From the IMG/VR virus record IMGVR_UViG_3300008221_001418, positions 1-29,397 of that record: 29,397 bases of DNA, one strand, 5' to 3'. This DNA comes from a virus. Positions 1 to 7,530 of the stretch are shown here, piece after piece. The position numbers and the translations under genes were made by a program. A model generated the notes under the pieces. It saw only the letters and a list, made by a program, of their open reading frames with translations, searched no databases and was not told the DNA's origin. The stretch's first letter is position 1, and every line of letters starts with the position of its first letter.

Positions 1-1794
<1,794 letters not shown>

Positions 1795-1817
1795 ACCGCG
1801 ACCTAGGTCGCAGACGA

Positions 1818-1850
1818 AACGCCGCCGACACGCCTGTCGGCGGCGTTTTC
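1818..1850 (+). terminator. Rho-independent terminator of lon
   Basis: A perfect 13-bp stem (1818-1830 pairing with 1835-1847) with a four-base loop begins 24 bases after the lon stop. The 3' arm ends in TT and is followed by TTC and a short T-rich stretch to 1856. Confidence 0.9.
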
Positions 1851-1854
1851 GCTT

Positions 1855-1883
1855 TTGACGCAACCGCCGATCCGCCCTTTACT
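1855..1883 (+). promoter_or_regulatory. Probable sigma-70 promoter of hup
   Basis: TTGACG (1855-1860) and TTTACT (1878-1883) are 17 bp apart, just after the lon terminator. A clear ribosome binding site, GGGAGGA at 1893-1899, precedes the ATG at 1904. The match is seen in sequence; promoter activity is inferred. Confidence 0.55.
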
Positions 1884-1903
1884 GGTTCGCTTGGGAGGAT
1901 GAC

Positions 1904-2179
1904 ATGACGAAAGCCGAACTTATCGGCCGTATGGCGACGGCCGCGAACATCAGCCGCGATCAGGCCAAGACGGCGCTCGAAGCCTTCACCGACGGCGTGG
2001 TGGAAGCCCTGACCCAGGGTCGGGACGTCAAGCTGATCGGCTTCGGCAGTTTCACCCCTGTCGATCGCAAGGCCGGCGTCGCCCGCAACCCCCAGACAGG
2101 TCAGGCCGTGGCCCGGCCCGCCTCCCGCACCGCGCGCTTTCGCCCCGGCGAAGGCTTGAAAAGCGCCTTGAACGGTTGA
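1904..2179 (+). CDS. hup: HU family DNA-binding protein
   Basis: This 91-residue protein has the usual HU/IHF length and layout. The N-terminal helical pair MTKAELIGRMA...SRDQAKTALEAFTDG forms the dimer core. The signature VKLIGFGSFTPVDRKAG leads into the DNA-binding arm around RNPQTGQ, with the proline that intercalates into bent DNA in the following stretch. HU is an abundant nucleoid protein that bends DNA. The start is fixed by GGGAGGA five bases upstream. Its place after lon matches the common alphaproteobacterial order (family knowledge). HU or IHF is also a usual host factor for tyrosine-integrase phages, which is a suggestive but incidental neighbour relation here. Confidence 0.95.
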   Translation: MTKAELIGRMATAANISRDQAKTALEAFTDGVVEALTQGRDVKLIGFGSFTPVDRKAGVARNPQTGQAVARPASRTARFRPGEGLKSALNG

Positions 2180-2225
2180 AGCCCAACGGGCATAAGCCCC
2201 GCTCCGGTTTCCACTTCGGTTTCTT

Positions 2226-2302
2226 GGGCGGCTAGCTCAGCTGGTCAGAGCATCTCGTTTACACCGAGAGGGTCGGCGGTTCGAACCCGTCGCCGCCTAC
2301 CA
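2226..2302 (+). tRNA. tRNA-Val (UAC anticodon), prophage integration site
   Basis: The 77-base gene folds fully: acceptor GGGCGGC with GCCGCCT, D stem GCTC/GAGC, anticodon stem TCTCG/CGAGA around loop TTTACAC (anticodon TAC, valine), T arm with TTCGAAC, discriminator A and an encoded CCA at 2300-2302. The integrase gene lies immediately downstream on the opposite strand, the typical layout of tRNA-targeted prophages, so the 3' half of this tRNA probably contains the left attachment core. The gene remains complete. Confidence 0.97.
2255..2302. other. Probable attL core within the tRNA-Val 3' half
   Basis: Inferred from position. The prophage begins just beyond the tRNA, and tyrosine integrases usually recombine in the anticodon or T arm and restore the 3' end. 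The matching attR copy must lie beyond the window, so exact limits cannot be set. Confidence 0.4.
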
Positions 2303-2312
2303 ACCTTTCCGG

Positions 2313-2363
2313 GGTTTCTGGGGACTGCCGTGCGGCAATTTCCCAGAAATGTTCCCAGAAACC
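2313..2363. repeat. Inverted and direct 8-10 bp repeats between tRNA and integrase
   Basis: GGTTTCTGGG at 2313-2322 is the exact inverse of CCCAGAAACC at 2354-2363. A further direct copy, CCCAGAAA, lies at 2342-2349. A GCCG/CGGC mini-hairpin (about 2327-2336) sits between. The repeats could be arm-type integrase binding sites of the att region, or a terminator for the leftward integrase transcript. Confidence 0.6.
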
Positions 2364-2364
2364 G

Positions 2365-3602
2365 TCACCCGAACTTGTCGGCGACGTCGTTCTGATAGTC
2401 CGGCCGATGGTGGCCGTAGTGCTTCAGCAGCGTCGTTGGAGACATGCCGAGGAAGCCGGCGGCGTCCCAGATATCGACGTTGCGCTCCACAACCAGGTCG
2501 CGCAGGTGTGGCGCAGATAGTGCGGTGACACGCCCTTATCGAGCCCGGCGTCGCTGACGCAGCTGGCGAAGCTCTTCTTGACCCGCAACACCGGCTCGCC
2601 GCCGAAGTGGATAACGGCGGTGACGCCCGCCTTCTCGTCGAGACGTCGCCATCTTTCCATATGGGCCTGCAGGCGCTTCGGAAACTTCACGACGGGGCGG
2701 CGCTTGGTTCGCTTGTCGCGCTGTCCTCGAGCGCGACGGTACATGACGCCGGCGTCGACGTTCGCCCAAGGATGCGCCGGGCTCTCTTCCCAAAGCGCGG
2801 CGGCCGTCACCCCCGAGCGAGAGCCGGTGTAGAGAGAGATCAGGATGAACCGACGCAGGTGCATCCGGTTGGTCCGCGCATTGGTCGACGGCCTCACCCA
2901 GCGGCCAGGCGCGCCGGTTCTGGGGTCCGTCGCCTGTTCGTCCCAGCGCCAGCCCATCGAAGCCCAGAGCAGCCGAGCGGCCTCGCGGCGGCTGAGGGCG
3001 TCGCGGGGCGATTCCGATTTCGCAGGCAAGACGACCTTGGGGACGACGCGGAGGTGATGCTCCTCGTGCCACTTCCCGATCGCCGTCGATAAGCACTCCA
3101 ACTCGCGCCTGGCGGTCTGGTCGCTGACGCGAGGGGCGTTGGCGGGATCCTTGGTGTAGGATTTGATCGGGTCCAGGATCCGCGTCTCGACATACGCCTC
3201 GGTGCTTGAGCGCCGAACATCGGACAACACCTTGCCCTCCCACCTGGGGAGCAGGGTGGCGATGAAGCTCGCCTCCTTGGCCGGATTGGATAGGCGTGTG
3301 GCGGGGCCGGCCGCGTATTCGGCCAGGACCTCCGCTACGTAGACCTGATCTGGATCACTCTTGCGGCGTCGTTCGACCTCCCGATCTGTGGGCTGCTCGA
3401 TGGCGCTGGCGTTCTTTTGGAGGATGTAGAGGGCGAGCTGCTCGTCCGCTCCGCCAGGGCCCTCACGGCGATCAGGGCCGCAGCCTGTGCCGATCTCGAC
3501 CGTGCCGTCTCTAATGCAGTAGACGTCGGGGATGGTGACGCCGTCGGGCCGCCGCCTGCCTTTTCGAAGATAGAGGCGCGGGCCTTTCGAGGGACGGGGC
3601 AT
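2365..3602 (-). pseudogene. int: Tyrosine-type phage integrase, frameshifted near the C-terminus
   Basis: This is a tyrosine recombinase that would integrate the phage at tRNA-Val. It starts MPRPSKGPRLYL at 3602. An N-terminal core-binding region is followed by the catalytic domain, with a TGSR arginine motif and the box HYLRHTCATW. The unbroken frame then turns to nonsense and ends at 2424. One base earlier in frame, the DNA reads VERNVDIWDAAGFLGM and then TTLLKHYGHHRPDYQ, stopping at 2365-2367; this tail contains the nucleophilic tyrosine (codon 2416-2418). Restoring a single G near 2488-2494 would give one continuous 411-412 residue protein of normal family length. So the gene is either inactivated by a recent one-base deletion or the base is a sequencing error. 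It is the last gene of the leftward operon and overlaps the excisionase-like gene by 268 bases. Confidence 0.88.
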
Positions 3603-3823
3603 GCAAAAAGAGCCTTGAGATTCGCTGGGGTGACGTAATAGGCGCCGCCGACATACGAGGCCGTCAAGCGTTCTCGTCCAATCTCGAGGCGCAGGGTGGA
3701 CACCGTGCAGGGGTATCGTTCAGCGAAAACTGCGACGATTTCCGGCAGGGTCATTGGGTCATCGTCGGCCCAATCCTCGGGCCGGGGCCGGTCTGTTGAC
3801 CGGTCACGACGTCTGCTGGTCAC
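3335..3823 (-). CDS. Excisionase-like / helix-turn-helix protein overlapping int
   Basis: This 162-residue frame has an N-terminal part (about residues 24-90, MTLPEIVAVFAERYPCTVS then YYVTPANLKALFACP) resembling small winged HTH proteins encoded next to integrases, which act as recombination directionality factors. Its GTG start at 3823 overlaps the stop of the upstream gene (GTGA). The last 88 codons are also read as the integrase N-terminus in another frame. That tail is Ser/Thr/Ala rich (ARSRSAQAAALIAVRALAER) and ends VIQIRST. I recall similar tails in such proteins from other alphaproteobacterial elements, but cannot verify it here. The N-terminal HTH reading is fairly secure; the function of the overlapping tail is not. 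Confidence 0.65.
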   Translation of the reverse strand: MTSRRRDRSTDRPRPEDWADDDPMTLPEIVAVFAERYPCTVSTLRLEIGRERLTASYVGGAYYVTPANLKALFACPVPRKARASIFEKAGGGPTASPSPTSTALETARSRSAQAAALIAVRALAERTSSSPSTSSKRTPAPSSSPQIGRSNDAARVIQIRST

Positions 3824-4203
3824 AGCTGCAGCCCCTCGCCTTGAGCCCGTCGCACACGCAGCCGGCCGAGAGGCGTAAGGCGCCAGCCGTAGCCCTCGAC
3901 TGTTTCGATGGCGTCGCCGCCGACCTTTTCGCGGATCTCGGCCATGCAGAGATCGGGGGTGCGGGGACTCAGGTTCACGACCTGTCCGCGCCTACCGAGC
4001 ACGCGCTTCGCCTCCGATGGCGAGATCGGGTCGCTGGTTCTGGCCTGGGCCAGCTGGTCGAGCAGACAGGCCGCATCCCGGCGTAGGCCGTAGGCGCTGA
4101 AATAGCGGGCGACGCGGCGGTCGGCCTCCAAACGCTCGTCCATCGAGGGGCCGCCGATAATCAAGGTCACCAACTCGGACAGGCGTGGGATGTCGATGTG
4201 CAT
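3820..4203 (-). CDS. Winged-helix DNA-binding protein, phage early operon
   Basis: This 127-residue protein starts MHIDIPRLSELV at 4203. The start was chosen because the ATG overlaps the preceding stop (TGATG); a longer upstream reading would run through the neighbour gene. The C-terminal half (SPSEAKRVLG... to GGDAIETVEGYGWRLTPLG) resembles the recognition helix and wing of OmpR/PhoB-type effector domains, which usually read IETVRGVGYRL, but there is no receiver domain. It is probably a phage regulator or excision-control protein. Its stop overlaps the GTG of the excisionase-like gene, suggesting coupled translation. The exact role is unknown. Confidence 0.7.
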   Translation of the reverse strand: MHIDIPRLSELVTLIIGGPSMDERLEADRRVARYFSAYGLRRDAACLLDQLAQARTSDPISPSEAKRVLGRRGQVVNLSPRTPDLCMAEIREKVGGDAIETVEGYGWRLTPLGRLRVRRAQGEGLQL

Positions 4204-4415
4204 CACGCGGTCTCCTGGAAAAGATCGGGGTGGCTGCTGGTCTCGAGGCCGTACCGGATGCTGAGGCTCTGATCGGCCCAGGTCCGGTGTCCGGTGGCGT
4301 CGTGGTGGCGGGCAGCGACGGCCATGGCGTTCTTGCCGGTCCATATGGCGTCGGAGCCTTTGCAGACGAAGCATCCGGCCATGATGGTGCTCGATGTCGA
4401 GGTCGAGCGGCTCAT
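4203..4415 (-). CDS. Small zinc-finger-like protein (CxxC ... HH-x4-H)
   Basis: This 70-residue protein carries CFVC near residue 15 and, about 20 residues later, the stretch ARHHDATGHRTW. The spacing resembles a C2H2 zinc finger ending in HxxxTGH, so a metal-stabilised nucleic-acid-binding fold is plausible. It overlaps both neighbours by stop/start bases (ATGA at 4412-4415 and TGATG at 4201-4205), which supports its reality and start. No specific family is recognised. Confidence 0.6.
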   Translation of the reverse strand: MSRSTSTSSTIMAGCFVCKGSDAIWTGKNAMAVAARHHDATGHRTWADQSLSIRYGLETSSHPDLFQETA

Positions 4416-4618
4416 GAGCCGAGCCGTTTCACGCGCTCACCCGTCGCGATCTCCAGCTTCTGGCCGATCTCCGCCAGGCGGATCAGCTCGCTGACGAAAG
4501 CGGCAGGGTCATCATCGATGGCGAGTTGGCCGGCCGGCGTCTCATTGGTCACAAGGCGAAGCCCTTTGAACAGGTGCTGTCTCTTCAGCCATACAAAGTC
4601 GATGCGGGGGCGCGACAT
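4412..4618 (-). CDS. Small hypothetical phage protein
   Basis: This 68-residue protein begins MSRPRIDFVWLKRQHLFKGL. It appears mixed beta and alpha, with an acidic centre (AIDDDPAAFVSELIRLAEIG) and a basic C-terminus. There are no membrane segments or cysteine motifs, and no family is recognised. Its ATG lies in a TGATG overlap with the upstream 47-codon gene, and its stop overlaps the next ATG. Confidence 0.65.
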   Translation of the reverse strand: MSRPRIDFVWLKRQHLFKGLRLVTNETPAGQLAIDDDPAAFVSELIRLAEIGQKLEIATGERVKRLGS

Positions 4619-4761
4619 CAGGGTTCAATCCCCGCTTCGATCAGCGTGCCCAGGTCGGTGTTGAACAGGACGGCGATGTCGCGCGCCCGATAGCCGGCGC
4701 GGCGGAACCAGGTCGCCCAGATGATCAGGCGCGGATGGTGGCCGGGAATCGGATCGAACAT
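4618..4761 (-). CDS. 47-residue protein with HTH-like segment
   Basis: A short gene reading MFDPIPGHHPRLIIWATWF then RRAGYRARDIAVLFNTDLG and ending EAGIEP. The RAGYRARDIAVLFNT stretch looks like the first two helices of a homeodomain-like or sigma-region-4 HTH. Its start overlaps the stop of the upstream gene at 4761, and its stop (4618-4620) overlaps the next ATG, both as TGATG. These two coupled junctions are the main reason to accept so short a gene. Confidence 0.65.
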   Translation of the reverse strand: MFDPIPGHHPRLIIWATWFRRAGYRARDIAVLFNTDLGTLIEAGIEP

Positions 4762-5132
4762 CAGGCGGCCAGCCTCCGTTCGTTCAGCAGCTCGGCCGCC
4801 TGGGCATAGGCGAAGCCGGTCAGCATCTCTTCATCGCCCACGAACAGACGCGGCCCGACATAGCGCCCGGCCTTGTCGTGCCGTGTGACCAGGACGACGG
4901 AAGGGAACTCGACGGCGACGTGCAGCCGGTCCTCTCCGTTGTCGTCGGTGATGACGGAGCGCAGCTCCATCGTGGCGCATTCCAGATGCGCCGCGCGGAT
5001 GGGAAGCCTGAGCGCAGCATCGGGGCAGGCGCTGCAGCGGTCGGCCGACAACCAGGCGCAACCGCTTTCGCAGGCATGGAGCTCCCAGCACCCGCAGGCG
5101 CGGCAGATCCGGACGTCGGCCGGCGCGCGCAT
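4761..5132 (-). CDS. Phage protein with N-terminal cysteine-rich zinc-ribbon-like domain
   Basis: This 123-residue protein opens with a dense cysteine motif at residues 9-36: CRACGCWELHAC, then ESGCAWLSADRCSACP. The pattern C-x2-CGC-x5-C-x3-GC-x-W-x6-C-x2-C is a recurrent small domain in phage early regions (recalled, not searched) and probably binds zinc. The remainder is beta-rich (HVAVEFPSVVLVTRHD) and ends in a helix, AQAAELLNERRLAA. The function is unknown; nucleic-acid or protein binding is likely. The ATG overlaps the stop of the XRE gene (TGATG). Confidence 0.8.
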   Translation of the reverse strand: MRAPADVRICRACGCWELHACESGCAWLSADRCSACPDAALRLPIRAAHLECATMELRSVITDDNGEDRLHVAVEFPSVVLVTRHDKAGRYVGPRLFVGDEEMLTGFAYAQAAELLNERRLAA

Positions 5133-5530
5133 CAGGCGGCCGCCATCCGGGCCAGGTCGCCGGCCGACGGGCCGGCCATGGCGCGAACGATATTGATCAG
5201 CGACCGGCGGTGATCCTCGGACATCCTGACGAAGCTGTCGGCCAGCTCGAGGCCGTCATGGGTGCGACGGAGTTGGCTCAGCGGGTCGCCGGCGTCCGCC
5301 GCCTGGTCGGCCTGGCCGTAGAAGTCGGCCGGGTGCGCTTGCAGGAAGGCCGCGATCTGCGCGAGCCGTGCTGCGCTGACGCGGTTCACGCCGCGCTCGT
5401 ACTTCTGAATCTGCTGGAACGTCACCTCTGCGGCGGCCGCGAGCTGGGCCTGAGTGACCTTCAGCGCCTCGCGCCGTTTACGGATACGCGCGCCGAGCGC
5501 GACGTCGAAGGGATCGTGTGAGTCGGACAT
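5132..5530 (-). CDS. XRE-family transcriptional regulator (SinR-like)
   Basis: This 132-residue protein has an N-terminal five-helix XRE domain: ARIRKRREALKVTQAQLAAA, TFQQIQKYERGVNRVSAARL, then AQIAAFLQAHPADFY. A C-terminal helical tail (SFVRMSEDHRRSLINIVRAM) is typical of alphaproteobacterial SinR-like regulators with a dimerisation helix. A strong ribosome binding site, AGAGGT, precedes the ATG at 5530, three bases after the small upstream gene. Because the operon has a separate repressor at its head, this is probably a second-tier regulator rather than the immunity repressor; that division of labour is inferred. Confidence 0.9.
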   Translation of the reverse strand: MSDSHDPFDVALGARIRKRREALKVTQAQLAAAAEVTFQQIQKYERGVNRVSAARLAQIAAFLQAHPADFYGQADQAADAGDPLSQLRRTHDGLELADSFVRMSEDHRRSLINIVRAMAGPSAGDLARMAAA

Positions 5531-5533
5531 GGT

Positions 5534-5620
5534 CTACCTCTGGAGTTGAAGAATGAGCGCCACGGCGATCGCGGCGCAGTAGGCGAGAACGAAGGTCAGC
5601 AGGACGCGACGGCGGCGCAT
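5534..5620 (-). CDS. 28-residue membrane miniprotein
   Basis: The ORF reads MRRRRVLLTFVLAYCAAIAV then ALILQLQR: four arginines, one transmembrane helix and a short tail. Its ATG (5618-5620) overlaps the stop of the upstream membrane gene (TGATG), and its stop lies three bases before the XRE start, with the XRE ribosome binding site inside its last codons. The basic N-terminus predicts an N-in orientation. No family is recognised. Confidence 0.6.
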   Translation of the reverse strand: MRRRRVLLTFVLAYCAAIAVALILQLQR

Positions 5621-5856
5621 CAGCGGCTCGGCCAGAAGCACCAGACCAGGAAGCCCGCCCCGACCAGGACGAGGCACAGCGGCTGTCCGAGGGCGACGTC
5701 GGCCAGGCCGGCCACGACGCCGACGCCGGCGACAGCCATGTGCGACTTGATGACCAAGCTGATGGGAGCGCGCCGCCGGCGACCACTGCCCGTGCGGATC
5801 TGGATGTGCGCAAGTGGCCGGTCGGCCTCGCTGCGGATGATGTTATGGTGGGTCAT
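5620..5856 (-). CDS. Small two-helix membrane protein
   Basis: A 78-residue protein with a polar, basic N-terminal third (TGSGRRRRAP) and two hydrophobic stretches, SLVIKSHMAVAGVGVVAGLA and ALGQPLCLVLVGAGFLVWCF. It starts by ATGA overlap with the J-domain gene and ends in a TGATG overlap with the 28-residue gene, so the three were probably translated in series. Two adjacent phage membrane proteins could act in superinfection exclusion, but nothing in the sequence proves it. Confidence 0.7.
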   Translation of the reverse strand: MTHHNIIRSEADRPLAHIQIRTGSGRRRRAPISLVIKSHMAVAGVGVVAGLADVALGQPLCLVLVGAGFLVWCFWPSR

Positions 5857-6485
5857 TGCGCGTCTAGCTCCGCAAAGGCCGCATCCTTGGCGGCGTTGAG
5901 TTCGGCGGCGGCGGCGTCCGAGCCGCCCTTGTCGGGATGGGCCGCCTGCAGGCGGGTCTTGTGGCGGACGGTGATCGTCGCCTTGGCCTCGGCCGCCGAA
6001 AGTTCGCCAGGGAACAGCGGGTCGAAGCCCAGCACGTCTCGCCAGCTCCGGACGCCGCTCGATGGCGGGGGCAGGGCGCTGAAGGCCTGAAGCGTCTCGG
6101 CCGCGCTGGCGACGCCGTAGCGAGTGATCGCCCGCGTGGACTCCAGGTGCGCCGCCAGGGCGCCGATGTTCTGCGCGGCCTCAGTGTAGGTGTCGCAGGC
6201 CAGGGCGAACGGCTGGTTCTTCAGCGTGAAATAGAGGCAGACGCCGGGGTCGGCCGGAGCGGCGCGATCGGCACGCGGACGTCCGTCCAGTCGCAGCTCG
6301 AGGTTTGAGGACAGGACCGGCAGCCAGCCGCCTATGCGTTCGAGCTCGTTCTCGACCCGCGCCATGGCCTCGGCCGGCGACAGCAGTTTGCCGGATTTCT
6401 TGAACTGTCCCTGCCGGCGCTGGGCTGCCGGAGTCCTGGGGCGGTGCACTGGCCAGGCCAGCGGGAAGCGGTCGGGCGTCTTCAT
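5853..6485 (-). CDS. Phage protein with C-terminal J-domain
   Basis: This 210-residue protein starts MKTPDRFPLAWP at 6485. The start is supported by the TGATG overlap with the GapR-like gene; a longer open frame upstream is only that gene out of frame. The middle (residues about 45-140) is a conserved-looking domain with LYFTLKNQPFALACDTYT. The last 65 residues form a J-domain, with WRDVLGFDP, a helix rich in Arg/Lys, and the diagnostic HPDKGGSD. J-domains stimulate the ATPase of Hsp70 (DnaK), so the phage may recruit host chaperones for replication or repressor handling, as lambda does (inference). There are no zinc-finger or Gly/Phe regions, so it is not a full DnaJ. Confidence 0.85.
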   Translation of the reverse strand: MKTPDRFPLAWPVHRPRTPAAQRRQGQFKKSGKLLSPAEAMARVENELERIGGWLPVLSSNLELRLDGRPRADRAAPADPGVCLYFTLKNQPFALACDTYTEAAQNIGALAAHLESTRAITRYGVASAAETLQAFSALPPPSSGVRSWRDVLGFDPLFPGELSAAEAKATITVRHKTRLQAAHPDKGGSDAAAAELNAAKDAAFAELDAQ

Positions 6486-6760
6486 CACAGCTCTCCCAGG
6501 GCGGAGAGGTAGAGATCGAGGATCGCGTCCTCTTCCTGGCGCTTCGCCTTGTCCTGCTTCCGGATCCGGATGACCTTGCGCAGGATCTTGATATCGTAGC
6601 CCTCGCCCTTGGCTTCGGCGAAGACCTCCTTCATGTCGGCCATGACGGCTTGCTTGTCCTCCTCGAGGCGCTCGAGACGCTCGATGATGGTGCGCAGGCG
6701 GCCCTGGGCCGTCGCGGTGAGGACGTCGGGATCGTTGGGGAGGTGGTGTGCATCGGTCAC
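6485..6760 (-). CDS. gapR: GapR-family (DUF2312) nucleoid-associated protein, phage copy
   Basis: This 91-residue protein matches the GapR family along its length: an N-terminal coiled-coil (LRTIIERLERLEEDKQAVMA, then DMKEVFAEAKGEGYD) and a basic helix (ILRKVIRIRKQDKAKRQEEDA), ending ILDLYLSALGEL. In Caulobacter the chromosomal GapR is an essential protein that encloses overtwisted DNA and stimulates topoisomerases (established knowledge). The gene starts at a GTG that overlaps the previous stop (GTGA). A phage copy could act on phage replication or interfere with host GapR, since the family forms oligomers through this coiled-coil. Confidence 0.92.
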   Translation of the reverse strand: MTDAHHLPNDPDVLTATAQGRLRTIIERLERLEEDKQAVMADMKEVFAEAKGEGYDIKILRKVIRIRKQDKAKRQEEDAILDLYLSALGEL

Positions 6761-7113
6761 GAGGCCACACCCAGAACAGCCAGCGCTTCCATTACCGCCG
6801 GTGCTGTCAGGGCGCGGACTGTCGCCGCCTGTTCAGCCTGGTACTTCTCGCGGGAGGCCTTGGCCTCGAGAGCGGCCAGCGCCTGGGTGGGCGTCTTGCC
6901 CAGCATGGTGTCCAGGGCGACGTTGGCGCGGTGAAGCGTTTCGCCCACTTCGGCCGCAGCGGTGGACAGGGATCCGTGTTCCCGCATGGCCAGCTTCAGC
7001 CGGCTCAGCTTGCCGACGGTCCAGCCGCTCAGCGTGCGGGGCAGACTGCAGCGGCAAATCCGCTCCAGGTCGCAGCTGCAGTACCGGCGGATCAAGAAGG
7101 GCGTCGCGGTCAT
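6757..7113 (-). CDS. Hypothetical phage early protein with HTH-like centre
   Basis: This 118-residue protein starts MTATPFLIRRYCSCDLERIC at 7113. The start is fixed by an ATGA overlap with the upstream stop; the 35 earlier open codons overlap that gene out of frame. Four cysteines lie near the N-terminus (CSC, CRC). The segment HGSLSTAAAEVGETLHRANV has the spacing of a helix-turn-helix, followed by long Ala-rich helices. No family is recognised. It may bind DNA, with zinc possible at the cysteines. Confidence 0.7.
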   Translation of the reverse strand: MTATPFLIRRYCSCDLERICRCSLPRTLSGWTVGKLSRLKLAMREHGSLSTAAAEVGETLHRANVALDTMLGKTPTQALAALEAKASREKYQAEQAATVRALTAPAVMEALAVLGVAS

Positions 7114-7319
7114 TGCCCGTCGCCCAGGTCGATGTTGGCGATGCTGCGCTCGAGCGCGTCGAGGTCGCTCAGAAGGGCGTAGGTATGCCCGTCCATCGTC
7201 TGGCTCAGCGACTTCCACTCGTGGCGGAGCCGGAGCAAGGCTTGTCGCGCCTGTTCTACGTCATCCCTCGCCGCCCGTTTGGCGATGGTCATGAACGTCA
7301 TGCTTCTGGTTGCAGGCAA
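7110..7319 (-). CDS. Small coiled-coil protein, first gene of the leftward operon
   Basis: A 69-residue, mostly helical protein (AARDDVEQARQALLRLRHEW, then LLSDLDALERSIANIDLG). The frame opens with TTG at 7319, preceded by a good ribosome binding site (GGGAGA, six to seven bases upstream), whereas the in-frame ATG at 7301 has AGAAG too close to it. TTG is therefore the better start, with ATG the alternative. The function is unknown. The gene lies directly downstream of the operator-flanked promoter near 7364. Confidence 0.65.
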   Translation of the reverse strand: MPATRSMTFMTIAKRAARDDVEQARQALLRLRHEWKSLSQTMDGHTYALLSDLDALERSIANIDLGDGQ

Positions 7320-7346
7320 CGGCTCTCTCCCTCAATCGTGAGGGGA

Positions 7347-7363
7347 GTTTGGCAAATCCAAAC
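7347..7363. promoter_or_regulatory. Operator-like dyad O1
   Basis: GTTTGG-CAAAT-CCAAAC is a perfect 6-5-6 inverted repeat. It sits directly downstream of a leftward -10 candidate (CATAAT, 7364-7369 on the minus strand), so a bound protein would cover the transcription start of the early operon. Confidence 0.7.
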
Positions 7364-7369
7364 ATTATG
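7364..7369 (-). promoter_or_regulatory. -10 candidate for the leftward early operon
   Basis: CATAAT on the minus strand lies between operators O1 and O2, about 45 bases before the TTG start at 7319. No good -35 hexamer is visible at the expected distance; that region is covered by O2. Confidence 0.45.
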
Positions 7370-7382
7370 AGTCAACTACAAA

Positions 7383-7399
7383 GTTTGGAAAAACCAACC
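7383..7399. promoter_or_regulatory. Operator-like dyad O2
   Basis: GTTTGG-AAAAA-CCAACC has the same 6-5-6 layout as O1 with one mismatch between arms. Its centre is 36 bp from that of O1, on the upstream side of the leftward -10 candidate. Confidence 0.65.
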
Positions 7400-7530
7400 C
7401 AGATAGTGGGGCCGCGAATCCAGTATCAATTCGACACAACCGACGCGCTGCCACGGAGCGCTGATTCACGGCTCAGCGGATGCGCTCATTCAGTGTGAGT
7501 TAGCTGCGCTACGGTAGTGCTGGCGAAAGG

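Noticed and set aside
5478-5813. 111-codon minus-strand frame
   Set aside because: Overlaps two coupled membrane genes in another frame and is Ser/Arg/Ala-rich without a domain.
6486-6770. Extended N-terminus for the J-domain protein
   Set aside because: The extra 95 codons overlap the GapR homologue out of frame and are Arg/Pro-rich, typical of a shadow frame.
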